DNA from: DATBSK01 sp964532485
Lineage (GTDB): Bacteria > Actinomycetota > Acidimicrobiia > IMCC26256 > PALSA-555
Assembly (NCBI GenBank): GCA_964532485.1
Contig: CAZHKE010000017.1
Coordinates: forward strand, 1-60,104
Direction: 5' to 3'
DNA: 60,104 bases
The notes under the pieces are model-generated. The model saw nothing but the letters and a program-made list of their open reading frames with translations, was not told the origin of the DNA and ran no database searches. Made by a program: the position numbers and the translations under genes. This document shows positions 25,205 to 33,383 of the stretch, piece by piece (position 1 is the first letter of the stretch; each line of letters begins with the position of its first letter).

Positions 25205-26212
25205 ATGACGCTCGTCCACAACATCGTCGGCACGCCGCAGGCGGCGCGCGTGCTCCTGCTCGTGCACGGCCTCGGTGCCGACGAGCGCGACCTGGGCGGG
25301 CTGCTCCCGTACCTCGACCCCGAGGGACGGTTCCTCACGGTCCTGCCCCGGGGTCCCGTAGCGTCGCCGCCCGGATTCGCCTGGTACGGGCCTGCGTCGG
25401 GCCCGCCCGAGGGCGCCACCACCGACGCGACGCTCCTGAGCTCGCTCCAGGAGCTCGACGACCTCCTCGACCAGGTGTGCGAGGAGCACGGCAAGGACCG
25501 CGGCGAGGCGGTCGTCGGCGGCTTCTCGCAGGGCGGCGCGCTCGCCCTCGCGCTCGGGCTGCGCGCGAGCGACCGGCCGCACCCGGCGGCCGTCCTCGCC
25601 ATGAGCACGTACCTCCCCGAGGTCGACGGCCTCACCTATGACTGGGAAGCCGCCGCGTCGATCCCGGTGCTCCTCGAGCACGGCACCGAGGACCCGCTCC
25701 TGCCGATCGAGCGGGGTCGGGCCGCGGCGCAGACGCTCGAGGAGCACGGCGCGCCGGTCACCTACCACGAGTACCCGATGGCGCACGAGGTGTCGGTCGA
25801 GAGCGTGCAGCAGGCGCACGAGTGGCTGCTCGCCGTCAGCGCGGGGGAGCGACCGCGCCAGGCGGTGCCCCAGGAGTTCGCGGAGCCGCTCGTGAAGCCG
25901 GTGACGACGGCGATGTTCGAGCAGGAGGTGCTGCGGTCCGAGCTCCCGGTGATCGTCGACTTCTGGGCACCGTGGTGCCAGCCCTGTCGGCAGGTGTCAC
26001 CGATCGTGGAGCAGATCGCCGGGATGCGCGAAGGCGCCTACAAGGTCGTGAAGGTCAACATCGACGAGGAGCCCCAGCTCGCCCAGACGTTCGAGGTCCA
26101 GAGCATCCCCATGATCGGGCTGTTCCGCAACGGTCGCCTCGAGCGGGCGGCGCTCGGGGCCAAGCCGCGCCAGCAGTTCGAGGCCGAGCTCGGCATGCTC
26201 GTCATCCCCTGA
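25205..26212 (+). CDS. carboxylesterase-thioredoxin fusion
   Basis: A 335-residue two-domain protein. Residues 1-215 are an alpha/beta hydrolase of the phospholipase/carboxylesterase group: LLLVHGLGADERDL, nucleophile Ser in VVGGFSQGGALA, Asp in HGTEDPLLPIE and His in PMAHEVS. From about residue 230 there is a complete thioredoxin, with VIVDFWAPWCQPC as active site and the cis-Pro in QSIPMIGLF. No signal peptide is visible, so it is cytosolic. The thioredoxin may control or repair the esterase, or act on thioester/thiol substrates. I do not know a described example. Confidence 0.88.
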   Translation: MTLVHNIVGTPQAARVLLLVHGLGADERDLGGLLPYLDPEGRFLTVLPRGPVASPPGFAWYGPASGPPEGATTDATLLSSLQELDDLLDQVCEEHGKDRGEAVVGGFSQGGALALALGLRASDRPHPAAVLAMSTYLPEVDGLTYDWEAAASIPVLLEHGTEDPLLPIERGRAAAQTLEEHGAPVTYHEYPMAHEVSVESVQQAHEWLLAVSAGERPRQAVPQEFAEPLVKPVTTAMFEQEVLRSELPVIVDFWAPWCQPCRQVSPIVEQIAGMREGAYKVVKVNIDEEPQLAQTFEVQSIPMIGLFRNGRLERAALGAKPRQQFEAELGMLVIP

Positions 26213-26231
26213 CCCGGCACGCCGAGCCTGG

Positions 26232-27353
26232 TCAGACGCCGGGCCGAGCCGCACCCACCGGCGACCCATACACGCCGGCGATCTTCACGACGTCGCCGGT
26301 GTGCGGCGCGTGGATCATCAGGCCGTTGCCGATGAAGATCCCGACGTGCGCGCTCCCGCCCGGACCCCAGAACACGAGGTCACCGGGTTGCATCGCGCCG
26401 AGCGACACGTGGGGCAGGCTCGCGTACTGCGCGCCCGAGTAGTGCGGGAGGTGGATGCCCGCAGCCGCGTACGCGGCCATCGTCAGGCCCGAGCAGTCGT
26501 ACGCGTCGGGGCCCGCGGCCGCGTAGACGTACGGCTTGCCGAGCTGCGCGTGTGCGAAGCTGATCGCGGTCGCCGCCGCCGCGCCGGGCGCGGGGAGGTT
26601 CGGCAACGGCGCGGCGCTGCCCGTGCCGCCGCCCGCACCGGCACCGGCACCGTCGTCGGCACCGCCGCCGCCGAAGCGCGTGCGCGCTTGCGCGGCGGCC
26701 TCGGCGTCGCGGCGCTGCTGCTCCTCCTCGACGAGCACGGCGAGGTCGCCGCTGACCTGCTCGAGGATCTGCTGCTGCGCCGCGTTGGCCGACTCGACCT
26801 CACGGCGCCTCGCCTCGATCTGCTCCTGCTCGGCCGCCGCGTCGGCGCGGGCCTGCTCCGCCGTGGCCTTCTCGCCCGCGAGGTCCTGCTGTGCCTGCGC
26901 GAGCTCGGCGAGCAGCTCGTCGTCGGCGCCCGCCTGCTTCGCCGCGTAGTGCCGGCGCGACAGCAGATCCTGCGCGCTGTCGTAGTCGATCCCCTCGAGC
27001 GAGCGACCCTGCACCGCTCGGCGGTACACGGACGCCCCGCGCAGCGCCACGAGTGCCTTGATGCGGGCGACCTCGGCGCGGGCCGCATCGATGCGCGCCT
27101 GGGCGGTGTCGATCGCCGCCTGGGCCTGGTCGAGTCGGAGCTGGGCGCCGTTGAACTCTTCGGCCAGCTCACCGATTCGCCGGCCGTTGGCCTCGATCTC
27201 GTCCTGGAGCGCCGCGGCTTCGGCCCGCTTGTCGTCGATCGGTGCTGCGGCGGCGCCCGAGGCTCCGATCAGCGGCGCGACGACGCTCGCGGCGAGCAGC
27301 AGGCTCGCGACGGCGGCCAGGGCTCGAGTGCGCACCCGACGAACGGCGGTCAT
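26232..27353 (-). CDS. NlpC/P60 peptidoglycan endopeptidase with coiled coil
   Basis: A 373-residue exported cell-wall hydrolase of the RipA type. A signal peptide precedes a long coiled coil (about 40-220, heptad-rich KRAEAAALQDEIEANGRRIG to EEEQQRRDAEAAAQ), a Gly/Ala linker and a C-terminal NlpC/P60 domain with catalytic Cys in YDCSGLTMAAYAAAG, His in GSAHVGIFIGNG and a polar third residue in MIHAPHTGDVV. It cleaves D-Glu-DAP links in stem peptides. A good sigma-70 promoter lies at 27437-27465. It is followed upstream by a paralogue. Confidence 0.92.
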   Translation of the reverse strand: MTAVRRVRTRALAAVASLLLAASVVAPLIGASGAAAAPIDDKRAEAAALQDEIEANGRRIGELAEEFNGAQLRLDQAQAAIDTAQARIDAARAEVARIKALVALRGASVYRRAVQGRSLEGIDYDSAQDLLSRRHYAAKQAGADDELLAELAQAQQDLAGEKATAEQARADAAAEQEQIEARRREVESANAAQQQILEQVSGDLAVLVEEEQQRRDAEAAAQARTRFGGGGADDGAGAGAGGGTGSAAPLPNLPAPGAAAATAISFAHAQLGKPYVYAAAGPDAYDCSGLTMAAYAAAGIHLPHYSGAQYASLPHVSLGAMQPGDLVFWGPGGSAHVGIFIGNGLMIHAPHTGDVVKIAGVYGSPVGAARPGV

Positions 27354-27436
27354 GGCAGGGAGAGGCGCTCCGGAGGGGGTGACGGGGGTGTCGGCTCGCC
27401 GGCAGGGCGCGCGGCGATCCGGGGGGCGGAGGGACC

Positions 27437-27465
27437 ACCCTAGACAACACCGATCACTTTGTCAC
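27437..27465 (-). promoter_or_regulatory. sigma-70 type promoter of the NlpC/P60 gene
   Basis: On the minus strand GTGACA (27465-27460), 17 nt, TAGGGT (27442-27437). Five of six -35 bases match the consensus. It predicts a leader of roughly 75 nt. Confidence 0.65.
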
Positions 27466-27538
27466 CACCCGCCTCAGAGCCCACAACGACGGGGTTTCGG
27501 CGGTGGTGCGGGCCCGCGACGCCGACGAGGGCGTGGGT

Positions 27539-28597
27539 TCAGACGACCCGAGCGGCCCCCACGGGGCTGCCCCAGATGCCGCGCTCGGAGACCGCGTTCT
27601 GGCTGCTCGACGCGTCGATGATCGTGCCGCCGCCCACGTAGAGCGCCACGTGGCTGCCGCCGCCGGAGCCCCAGAAGATCAGGTCGCCCGGCTGGATGGC
27701 GTTCATCGGCACGTGCGGCAGGCTCGCGTACATCGAGCCCGAGGAGCCCGACAGCGAGACGCCGGCCGCGCCCCAGGCCGAGATGACGAGCCCCGAGCAG
27801 TCGTAGGTGGGGCCGGTGCGGGGGTTGGTCGAGTAGCCGGCGCCGACGACGCCGCGGGCGAACGCGATCGCCTGCGATGCGCTGCCGTTCGGCGGGCCCA
27901 CGTCGGGGTAGCTGACCGGGCCCGCGGAGAACTCCTGCTTCGTCGCCTGCTCACGCGCGGCGCGCTCGGCCTCGACGGCCGCCGCCAGCTCGCCGGTGAT
28001 CTTGTCGAGCAGCGCCTGCTGCTCGCCCCGGGCGGCCTCGAGCGCCTGCTTCGAGGCGGCGATCTGGTCGCTCTCGGCCTGGGCCGAGTCACGGGCCTGG
28101 GCGGCCTCGGCCTTCTCGGCGTCGAGGTCGGCCTGGGCCGCGTCGAGCTTCTCGAGGAGCTCGTCGTCGCGGCTGTTCTGGGCCTGGGCGTACTCGTTGC
28201 GCTTGAGGAGGTCGGCCGTGTCGCTGAAGTCGATCTCGGCGAGCGAGCCCCCTCGGATGTTGCGGCGGTACAAGGAGGCGAGGTTGTCGCGGACCAGGTC
28301 CATGATGCGGGCGACCTCGGCCTTGGACTGCTCGATCTGGACCTCGGCGGCCTGCACGGTGGCGTGAGCTGCGTCGCGGCGGGCCTCCGCCTCGTGGAGC
28401 TTCTCGGCGAGGGCGCTCAGCTCGACGTCACTCGCCTCGATCTGGTCCTGGAGCTCGGCCGCCTGCTGCTTCTTGTCGGTCGCCGGGGCGGCGCCGACCG
28501 TTGGCGCGGTCACGAGCGCCCCGAGGCAGGCGGCGGCGAGCGTGGCGCCGAGGAGGCGCCGCCGAAGTCCGGTCGCGGTCGAGCTCTGTCCGGTCAT
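27539..28597 (-). CDS. NlpC/P60 peptidoglycan endopeptidase with coiled coil (paralogue)
   Basis: A 352-residue exported hydrolase with the same plan as the gene at 26232: signal peptide (LLGATLAAACLGALVTAP), coiled coil (KKQQAAELQDQIEASDVELS onward, about 45-230) and NlpC/P60 domain with Cys in YDCSGLVISAWG and His in GSHVALYVGGG. The matching layout and shared motifs YASLPHV, QPGDLIFWG and GSPVGAARV show duplication. It has its own promoter (28686-28714), so the two copies can be regulated separately. Probably used in septal or lateral wall cleavage. Confidence 0.92.
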   Translation of the reverse strand: MTGQSSTATGLRRRLLGATLAAACLGALVTAPTVGAAPATDKKQQAAELQDQIEASDVELSALAEKLHEAEARRDAAHATVQAAEVQIEQSKAEVARIMDLVRDNLASLYRRNIRGGSLAEIDFSDTADLLKRNEYAQAQNSRDDELLEKLDAAQADLDAEKAEAAQARDSAQAESDQIAASKQALEAARGEQQALLDKITGELAAAVEAERAAREQATKQEFSAGPVSYPDVGPPNGSASQAIAFARGVVGAGYSTNPRTGPTYDCSGLVISAWGAAGVSLSGSSGSMYASLPHVPMNAIQPGDLIFWGSGGGSHVALYVGGGTIIDASSSQNAVSERGIWGSPVGAARVV

Positions 28598-28685
28598 GGA
28601 TGCAGGTGCCTTCTCTGTGGGCTGAGGGGTTCCACTACGAAAGCGGCCCGGACGCCGGCAGGCCGACGGTCGGGCGATGACGAGG

Positions 28686-28714
28686 ACCATAGCAAGTCGT
28701 CGGCGAGATGCCAG
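28686..28714 (-). promoter_or_regulatory. sigma-70 type promoter of the second NlpC/P60 gene
   Basis: On the minus strand CTGGCA (28714-28709), 17 nt, TATGGT (28691-28686). The leader would be about 85 nt. The leader was checked for a c-di-AMP riboswitch core and none was seen. Confidence 0.55.
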
Positions 28715-28782
28715 CCTCTCTGCATCACCCCAGGTCAGAGGGCCCCTGCGGCCGCCCGGGCGGCCCGGGGCGCGACCCCGGG

Positions 28783-29271
28783 CTACGCCGCGGCGACCGG
28801 CCAGTCGGCGCCCCGGGGCGGGTCGCCGGCACCTGCGACCTCCGGGACGGTCCACGCTGTCGCCTTCGCCATGTCGCGCACCGCGCGCTGCCACTCCGAC
28901 GGGTCCCAGCCCTCGGCTGCCGCGCCGACGCTCGTGTCCTGGCGCAGGTAGACGAACGCGGGGAGCCGCTCGAGCCCGAGGCCGCCGACGAGCGCGCCGT
29001 CGGGGTCGACGAACGTGAGCTGGCGCGCCTCGTCGTCGCCGAGCACCCGGCGCGCGACCTCGGCCGAGCCGACGACGACGTACGCGCAGGTGCAGTCGGA
29101 GTCACCGAACGTCGCGAAGATGCGGCGCGCGATCGGGAGGTACGCGCTCGCCTCGCTCCGCCCCGGGAGCACGACGAGGCAGAGCTGGAACATCGTCGAC
29201 CAGTCGTCGAGCGTACGCTCGACGCCGGTGCTCGACATGAGGGTGAGCGTCGGGTCGGGGTTCTTCGGCAC
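28783..29271 (-). CDS. thioredoxin-fold protein lacking the CxxC motif
   Basis: A 162-residue cytosolic protein. The layout LTLMSSTGVERTLDDW, LVVLPGRSEASAYLPIARR, CAYVVVGSAEVARRVL and LERLPAFVYLRQD follows AhpC/TSA and thioredoxin-like folds, with a Pro before the last strand in the usual cis position. The usual cysteine pair is absent; the only cysteines near the middle are in SDCTCAY. It may be a non-catalytic relative or use another residue. The function is unknown. Confidence 0.6.
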   Translation of the reverse strand: MPKNPDPTLTLMSSTGVERTLDDWSTMFQLCLVVLPGRSEASAYLPIARRIFATFGDSDCTCAYVVVGSAEVARRVLGDDEARQLTFVDPDGALVGGLGLERLPAFVYLRQDTSVGAAAEGWDPSEWQRAVRDMAKATAWTVPEVAGAGDPPRGADWPVAAA

Positions 29272-29290
29272 GGGCGAGGAAGGTAGCGCG

Positions 29291-29296
29291 TACCCT
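29291..29296 (+). promoter_or_regulatory. -10 element of leaderless promoter
   Basis: TACCCT, seven nt before the ATG at 29304. Confidence 0.5.
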
Positions 29297-29303
29297 CTGG
29301 CCC

Positions 29304-29999
29304 ATGACCGATTTGACGGGCGTGATGATCGAGTTCCCCAGCAACGGCACGTCGGGATCCGGCTACCTGTCGGTCCCGGCCTCGGGTCGTGGGCCCGGCG
29401 TCGTGGTGATCCAGGAGTGGTGGGGCCTCAACGACCAGATCAAGGAGGTCTGCGACCGCTTCGCGGTCGAGGGGTTCGTGGCGCTCGCCCCCGACCTGTA
29501 CCGCGGGAAGACCACGAAGGAGCCCGACGAGGCGCAGAAGCTGATGATGGCGCTCAACATCGAGCAGGCGGCGAAGGACATGGTGGGCGCGGTCGACTAC
29601 CTCACCGCGCACGAGGCGGTCACCTCCAAGGGCGTCGGCGTGACCGGCTTCTGCATGGGCGGCGCGCTCGCGCTCTGGCTCGCGACGCTGCGGTCCACGG
29701 TTGCGGCCGCGGTCCCCTACTACGGCGTCATCGGATGGCCGGCGGCGACGCCCGACTGGTCGAAGCTCAACGGGTCCGTGCAGGGGCACTACGCCGAGAA
29801 CGACGACTTCGCCAGCCCCGCCGCGGTCAAGGAGCTGGAGGACGAGCTGCGTGGGCTCGGCAAGGACGTCGAGCTCTTCATCTACCCCGACTGCGAGCAC
29901 GCGTTCACGAACCACCACCGTCCCGAGGTGCATCACGACGAGCACACCGAGACGGCGTGGCGGCGCACCGTCGAGTTCCTCCGAGCGAACGTCACCTGA
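29304..29999 (+). CDS. dienelactone hydrolase family protein
   Basis: A 231-residue alpha/beta hydrolase. The family signatures are GVVVIQEWWGLNDQIKEVCD with the Glu near the active site, the nucleophile Cys in GVTGFCMGGALALW, the Asp in HYAENDDFASP and the His in DCEHAFTNH. It hydrolyses dienelactones or related esters, usually in aromatic degradation. No aromatic ring-cleavage genes are adjacent, so the physiological substrate is open. A TACCCT element seven nt upstream supports the ATG. The palindromic repeat starts 12 bp after its stop. Confidence 0.88.
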   Translation: MTDLTGVMIEFPSNGTSGSGYLSVPASGRGPGVVVIQEWWGLNDQIKEVCDRFAVEGFVALAPDLYRGKTTKEPDEAQKLMMALNIEQAAKDMVGAVDYLTAHEAVTSKGVGVTGFCMGGALALWLATLRSTVAAAVPYYGVIGWPAATPDWSKLNGSVQGHYAENDDFASPAAVKELEDELRGLGKDVELFIYPDCEHAFTNHHRPEVHHDEHTETAWRRTVEFLRANVT

Positions 30000-30011
30000 C
30001 GTCTCCTCGGT

Positions 30012-30049
30012 TGCGTCCCTCACCCGCGTGGAGCGGGGTGAGGGACGCA
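30012..30049. repeat. palindromic intergenic repeat, copy 2 (perfect stem)
   Basis: TGCGTCCCTCACCC (30012-30025) and GGGTGAGGGACGCA (30036-30049) form a perfect 14-bp stem with a 10-nt loop. It lies between the convergent stops at 29999 and 30061, so it is likely a bidirectional transcription terminator, although it lacks a T run. Confidence 0.9.
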
Positions 30050-30060
30050 GGTCGAGCGGC

Positions 30061-30894
30061 TCAGGCCAAGCCGATCGCGTCCAGCATCGTCGGCGGCATC
30101 TCGTCGCGGCCCTCGCGCAGCAGCGAGGCCCGCTCGATGTTGATGGCGTCGCGTTGCTCGCGCTCGCCCCACGAGTCCCACGGACCGGGCGGCACCTCAC
30201 CGGCCGCGCAGTGGCGCAGGTAGGCCTGCAGCGCGCGCACCTCCGCCTCGCCGCCGACCGGCCCGTGCCCGGGAACGATGACGTCGGCGAGGCCGGCGAC
30301 CGCGTCGAGCACGTCGGCCCAGCGCACCGGGTCGCCCTGGAACGCGAGCGGCGTCACGTCGAAGAAGCAGAGGTCGCCGGCGAACAGCACGTCGACGTCG
30401 GCGACGAGCACCAGCAGGTCACCCGGTGTGTGGCCCTCGGCCGGGAGCAGCTCGACGCGCGACGTGAGCTGTGCCGCACCGTCGACGAGGTGGCTCGCCG
30501 GCCGCGTCCCGATCTGCGCCAGCTCGTCGAACTCGTCGGTGAACGCGGGCATGAACGCCTTGTAGGCGTCGATCGGCATGTCCTGGTCGAGCAGATGGCT
30601 CGTGACGGGCGTCGCGTACACCGCTGCGTTGCGGAACTGCGACGTGCCGCCCACGTGGTCGACGTGTGCGTGCGTGAGGATCACACGCTTCACGGGGCGA
30701 TCCAGCTCGGCGACGGCCGCGGCGAACGGCTCCCACTGCGAGCGCACCATGAGCGTGTCGACGATCGTGAGCCCGTCGTCGTCCCCGATGACGCCGGCGT
30801 TGCTCACACCGGTCTCGCCACCGGGCTGGAGCCACACCCACACACCCTCGGCGAGCTGGTGCAGCGTGCGGGTGGGCACGCCGGCTTGGGCCAC
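30061..30894 (-). CDS. metallo-beta-lactamase fold hydrolase
   Basis: A 277-residue MBL-fold protein. The metal motif HxHxDH is in VILTHAHVDHVGG, further ligands are the His in LPAEGHTPGD and Asp in VLFAGDLCFF, and the last His is in VIVPGHGPVGG. The role may be a glyoxalase II-like thioesterase or lactonase; the substrate is unknown. The GTG at 30894 has a TACGCT element six nt upstream that is half of an inverted promoter shared with the gene at 30925. Confidence 0.85.
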   Translation of the reverse strand: MAQAGVPTRTLHQLAEGVWVWLQPGGETGVSNAGVIGDDDGLTIVDTLMVRSQWEPFAAAVAELDRPVKRVILTHAHVDHVGGTSQFRNAAVYATPVTSHLLDQDMPIDAYKAFMPAFTDEFDELAQIGTRPASHLVDGAAQLTSRVELLPAEGHTPGDLLVLVADVDVLFAGDLCFFDVTPLAFQGDPVRWADVLDAVAGLADVIVPGHGPVGGEAEVRALQAYLRHCAAGEVPPGPWDSWGEREQRDAINIERASLLREGRDEMPPTMLDAIGLA

Positions 30895-30899
30895 GGATC

Positions 30900-30917
30900 G
30901 AGCGTATCGGTACGCTC
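30900..30917. promoter_or_regulatory. symmetrical bidirectional promoter
   Basis: GAGCGTA-TCGG-TACGCTC is an exact inverted repeat. Each arm contains a TACGCT -10 hexamer on its own strand (30906-30901 minus, 30911-30916 plus). Each lies 6 to 8 nt before a divergent start codon (30894 and 30925). Confidence 0.65.
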
Positions 30918-30924
30918 GAGGTCC

Positions 30925-31872
30925 ATGTCAGAGCGCTCGCGCAACCTTCCCCGCCGCTCGTGCCTCTCGGTCCCCGGCTCGAGCCCGAAGATGCTCGGCA
31001 AGGCGCCGGGCCTCGGTGCCGACATGGTGTTCCTCGACCTCGAGGACTCCGTCGCGCCGCTCGAGAAGGAGGCCGCTCGCGACAACGTCGTGGCCGCGGT
31101 CAACGACCACGACTGGGGTGACACGGTCCTCTGCGTTCGGGTGAACGCGTGGGACACCGAGTGGACGTACCGCGACGTGATCCACGTCGTCGAGGGCGCG
31201 TCGGAGCGCCTCGACGAGCTGATGCTCCCGAAGGTGCAGTCGGCGTCGGAGGTGGAGGCGCTCGACCTCCTCCTCACCCAGATCGAGCAGGTGACCGGAC
31301 GCCGGTCGACGGTGGGCATCGAGGCGCAGATCGAGACGGCGCGCGGGCTCATCAACGTCGAGGAGATCTGCGCCGCGTCGCCCCGCCTGGAGACGATCAT
31401 CTTCGGCCCGGCCGACTTCGCGGCCTCGGCCGAGATCCCGGTGCTCACCGGCGGCGTGCAGATTCCCGAGTACCCCGGCGACCACTTCCACTACGTGTTC
31501 GAGAAGATCCTGATGGCCGGCCGCGCGAACGGCCTGCAGGTCATCGACGGCCCGTTCCTCAAGATCCGAGAGCTCGACGCGCTGCGCGACTACTGCATGC
31601 GACCCCGCATCCTCGGCTTCGACGGGAAGTGGGCGCTGCACCCCGACCAGGTCACGATCATCAACGAGGTGTTCACCCCCACCCAGGAGCAGTTCGACAA
31701 GGCGTTCGACATCCTCGAGGCCTACGAGAAGGCGACGACCGAGGGCGGCTCGGGCGAGCGCAAGGGCGCCGTGATGTTCGGCGACGAGATGATCGACGAG
31801 GCGAGTCGCAAGATGGCGACGAAGTTCGTCACCCGGGGCGAGCGGGCCGGGATGAGCCGCTCGTCGACCTAG
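30925..31872 (+). CDS. HpcH/HpaI-CitE family CoA ester lyase
   Basis: A 315-residue TIM-barrel lyase. The N-terminal CLSVPGSSPKMLGKAPGLGA, the Mg-binding VFLDLEDSVAP, the Arg in CVRVNAW and the Glu in STVGIEAQIETARGL are characteristic of malyl-CoA/beta-methylmalyl-CoA lyases and citramalyl-CoA lyases. The segment FGPADFAAS also fits. It would split 3-hydroxyacyl-CoA esters to glyoxylate or pyruvate and an acyl-CoA. With the dehydrogenase at 33380 it suggests the ethylmalonyl-CoA pathway, or leucine-type breakdown as with mycobacterial Rv2498c. A TACGCT element precedes the ATG by 8 nt. Confidence 0.88.
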   Translation: MSERSRNLPRRSCLSVPGSSPKMLGKAPGLGADMVFLDLEDSVAPLEKEAARDNVVAAVNDHDWGDTVLCVRVNAWDTEWTYRDVIHVVEGASERLDELMLPKVQSASEVEALDLLLTQIEQVTGRRSTVGIEAQIETARGLINVEEICAASPRLETIIFGPADFAASAEIPVLTGGVQIPEYPGDHFHYVFEKILMAGRANGLQVIDGPFLKIRELDALRDYCMRPRILGFDGKWALHPDQVTIINEVFTPTQEQFDKAFDILEAYEKATTEGGSGERKGAVMFGDEMIDEASRKMATKFVTRGERAGMSRSST

Positions 31873-31886
31873 CGACGACTCGTCGC

Positions 31887-31892
31887 TAGCCT
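31887..31892 (+). promoter_or_regulatory. -10 element of leaderless promoter
   Basis: TAGCCT, seven nt before the GTG at 31900. Confidence 0.45.
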
Positions 31893-31899
31893 GAACGCC

Positions 31900-32388
31900 G
31901 TGGAGTTCGCCCTCGGCGCCGCGTTCTGCGTGACGGTGCTCGGCTTCAGCTGGCGATGGACCCGCCGCCGCCCCGGCGTACCGATGGCCTGGCAGACCTC
32001 GCAGAGCATGGCGGCCGACCTGCACCGCCGGATGCATCGAGCCGTCGACCGCACCCGCAACAACGTTTCCGAGGCGCGCAAGCGTGGCGTCGCGACCGGC
32101 GGCTACGACTGCCTCGTCGACGACCTGGCGGCGACCGCCCGGGCGCTCGACGATCAGCTCGTGCTGGCTTCGAAGCTCCCGTTCCGGCAGCGCCACAAGA
32201 CGTTGCTCGGGCTGCGGTACCGCATCGCCGACATCGAGCGCGCCGGCGAGCGCGTCAGCAAGAACGCGATCGAGTCGGCGAGCCCGCTCGTCGACAGCGT
32301 CGACGACTCGCTACGCCGGATCAACGAGCGTCTCGACCACGTCGACGAGGCGAAGAACGAGCTGCGCGACCTCGGCGGGACGGGCTGA
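31900..32388 (+). CDS. small membrane-anchored coiled-coil protein
   Basis: A 162-residue protein. A short hydrophobic N-terminal segment (FALGAAFCVTVLGF) anchors it, and the rest is helical and charged (about 45-160), with the motif LPFRQRHKTLLGLRYRIADIE and the end LRRINERLDHVDEAKNELRDL suggesting a coiled coil. I do not recognise the family. The GTG at 31900 has a TAGCCT element seven nt upstream. It ends 18 bp before the likely start of the next gene. Confidence 0.6.
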   Translation: MEFALGAAFCVTVLGFSWRWTRRRPGVPMAWQTSQSMAADLHRRMHRAVDRTRNNVSEARKRGVATGGYDCLVDDLAATARALDDQLVLASKLPFRQRHKTLLGLRYRIADIERAGERVSKNAIESASPLVDSVDDSLRRINERLDHVDEAKNELRDLGGTG

Positions 32389-32405
32389 GCACGATCGAGG
32401 TCCCG

Positions 32406-33383
32406 TTGTCGGTCCTCGACCTTGCGTTGGTGGGTCCGGACGAGTCGACGCGCGAAAGCCTCGAGGGCACCGTCGCGACGGCCCGGCGCGCCGAGCAGCT
32501 CGGCTACCACCGGGTCTGGTACGCCGAGCACCACAACATCGACGCGATCGCGTCGTCCGCGACCGCGGTGCTCATCGCGCACGTCGCGGCGCACACCGAG
32601 CGCATCCGCCTCGGCGCAGGCGGCATCATGCTCCCGAACCACGCTCCGCTGACGATCGCCGAGCAGTTCGGGACGCTCGCCACGCTGCACCCCGGCCGCA
32701 TCGACCTCGGACTCGGCCGCGCGCCGGGCAGCGACCAGGCGACGATGCGTGCGTTGCGGCGAGGACCGGAGGCCGCGGAGACGTTCCCCCGGGACGTGCT
32801 CGAGCTGCAGGGCTACCTCAGCGGCGAGTCCCTGGTCCCGAACGTCCACGCGACGCCGGGCCGGGCCACCGACGTCCCGCTCTACATCCTCGGATCGTCG
32901 CTGTTCGGCGCGCAGCTCGCCGCCGTGCTCGGTCTGCCGTACGGGTTCGCCTCACACTTCGCTCCCGCGGCGCTCCACGAGGCCGTCGCGCTGTACCGGG
33001 AGCGGTTCGAACCGTCGGCGCAGCTCGATCGCCCGCACGTCATCGCCGGCGTGAACGTCCTCGCGGCGGAGTCGGCCGACGAGGCGCAGGAGCAGCTGCA
33101 CGTCACGAAGAAGGCCCGCGTGCGAAGCCTCTTCAACCGGGGTGGGCGTCGCCTGAGCGACGGGGAGGCCGAGCAGATCCTCCGATCACCGCAGGCCGTC
33201 CACGTCGAGCAGATGATGCGCTACACCGCGGTGGGCACGCCCGATGCCGTGCGGGCGTACCTGGACGACTTCGTCGTAGAGGCCGACGCCGACGAGCTGA
33301 TGGTCGTGCACACCGCACAGTCGCTCGCGCTGCGCCTCCGGTCGCTCGAGCTCACGGCCGAGGCGACGGAGCTCGCGTCCTAG
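32406..33383 (+). CDS. LLM-class flavin-dependent oxidoreductase (MsnO8 type)
   Basis: A 325-residue bacterial luciferase-like monooxygenase. It opens SVLDLALVGPDES, then VWYAEHHNIDAIASSAT, GAGGIMLPNHAPLTIAEQFG and LHPGRIDLGLGRAPGSDQ, the FMN-binding segments of this branch, which lacks the long insert of F420 enzymes. The TTG at 32406 is preferred because a GAGG site lies 5 nt upstream; a CTG overlapping the previous stop is the alternative. Its stop overlaps the convergent dehydrogenase stop. Confidence 0.85.
   Translation: MSVLDLALVGPDESTRESLEGTVATARRAEQLGYHRVWYAEHHNIDAIASSATAVLIAHVAAHTERIRLGAGGIMLPNHAPLTIAEQFGTLATLHPGRIDLGLGRAPGSDQATMRALRRGPEAAETFPRDVLELQGYLSGESLVPNVHATPGRATDVPLYILGSSLFGAQLAAVLGLPYGFASHFAPAALHEAVALYRERFEPSAQLDRPHVIAGVNVLAAESADEAQEQLHVTKKARVRSLFNRGGRRLSDGEAEQILRSPQAVHVEQMMRYTAVGTPDAVRAYLDDFVVEADADELMVVHTAQSLALRLRSLELTAEATELAS

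Noticed and set aside
27354..28740. Possible c-di-AMP (ydaO) riboswitch before the NlpC/P60 genes
   Set aside because: Such elements are known before cell-wall hydrolases in actinobacteria, but the conserved core was not found in either leader.
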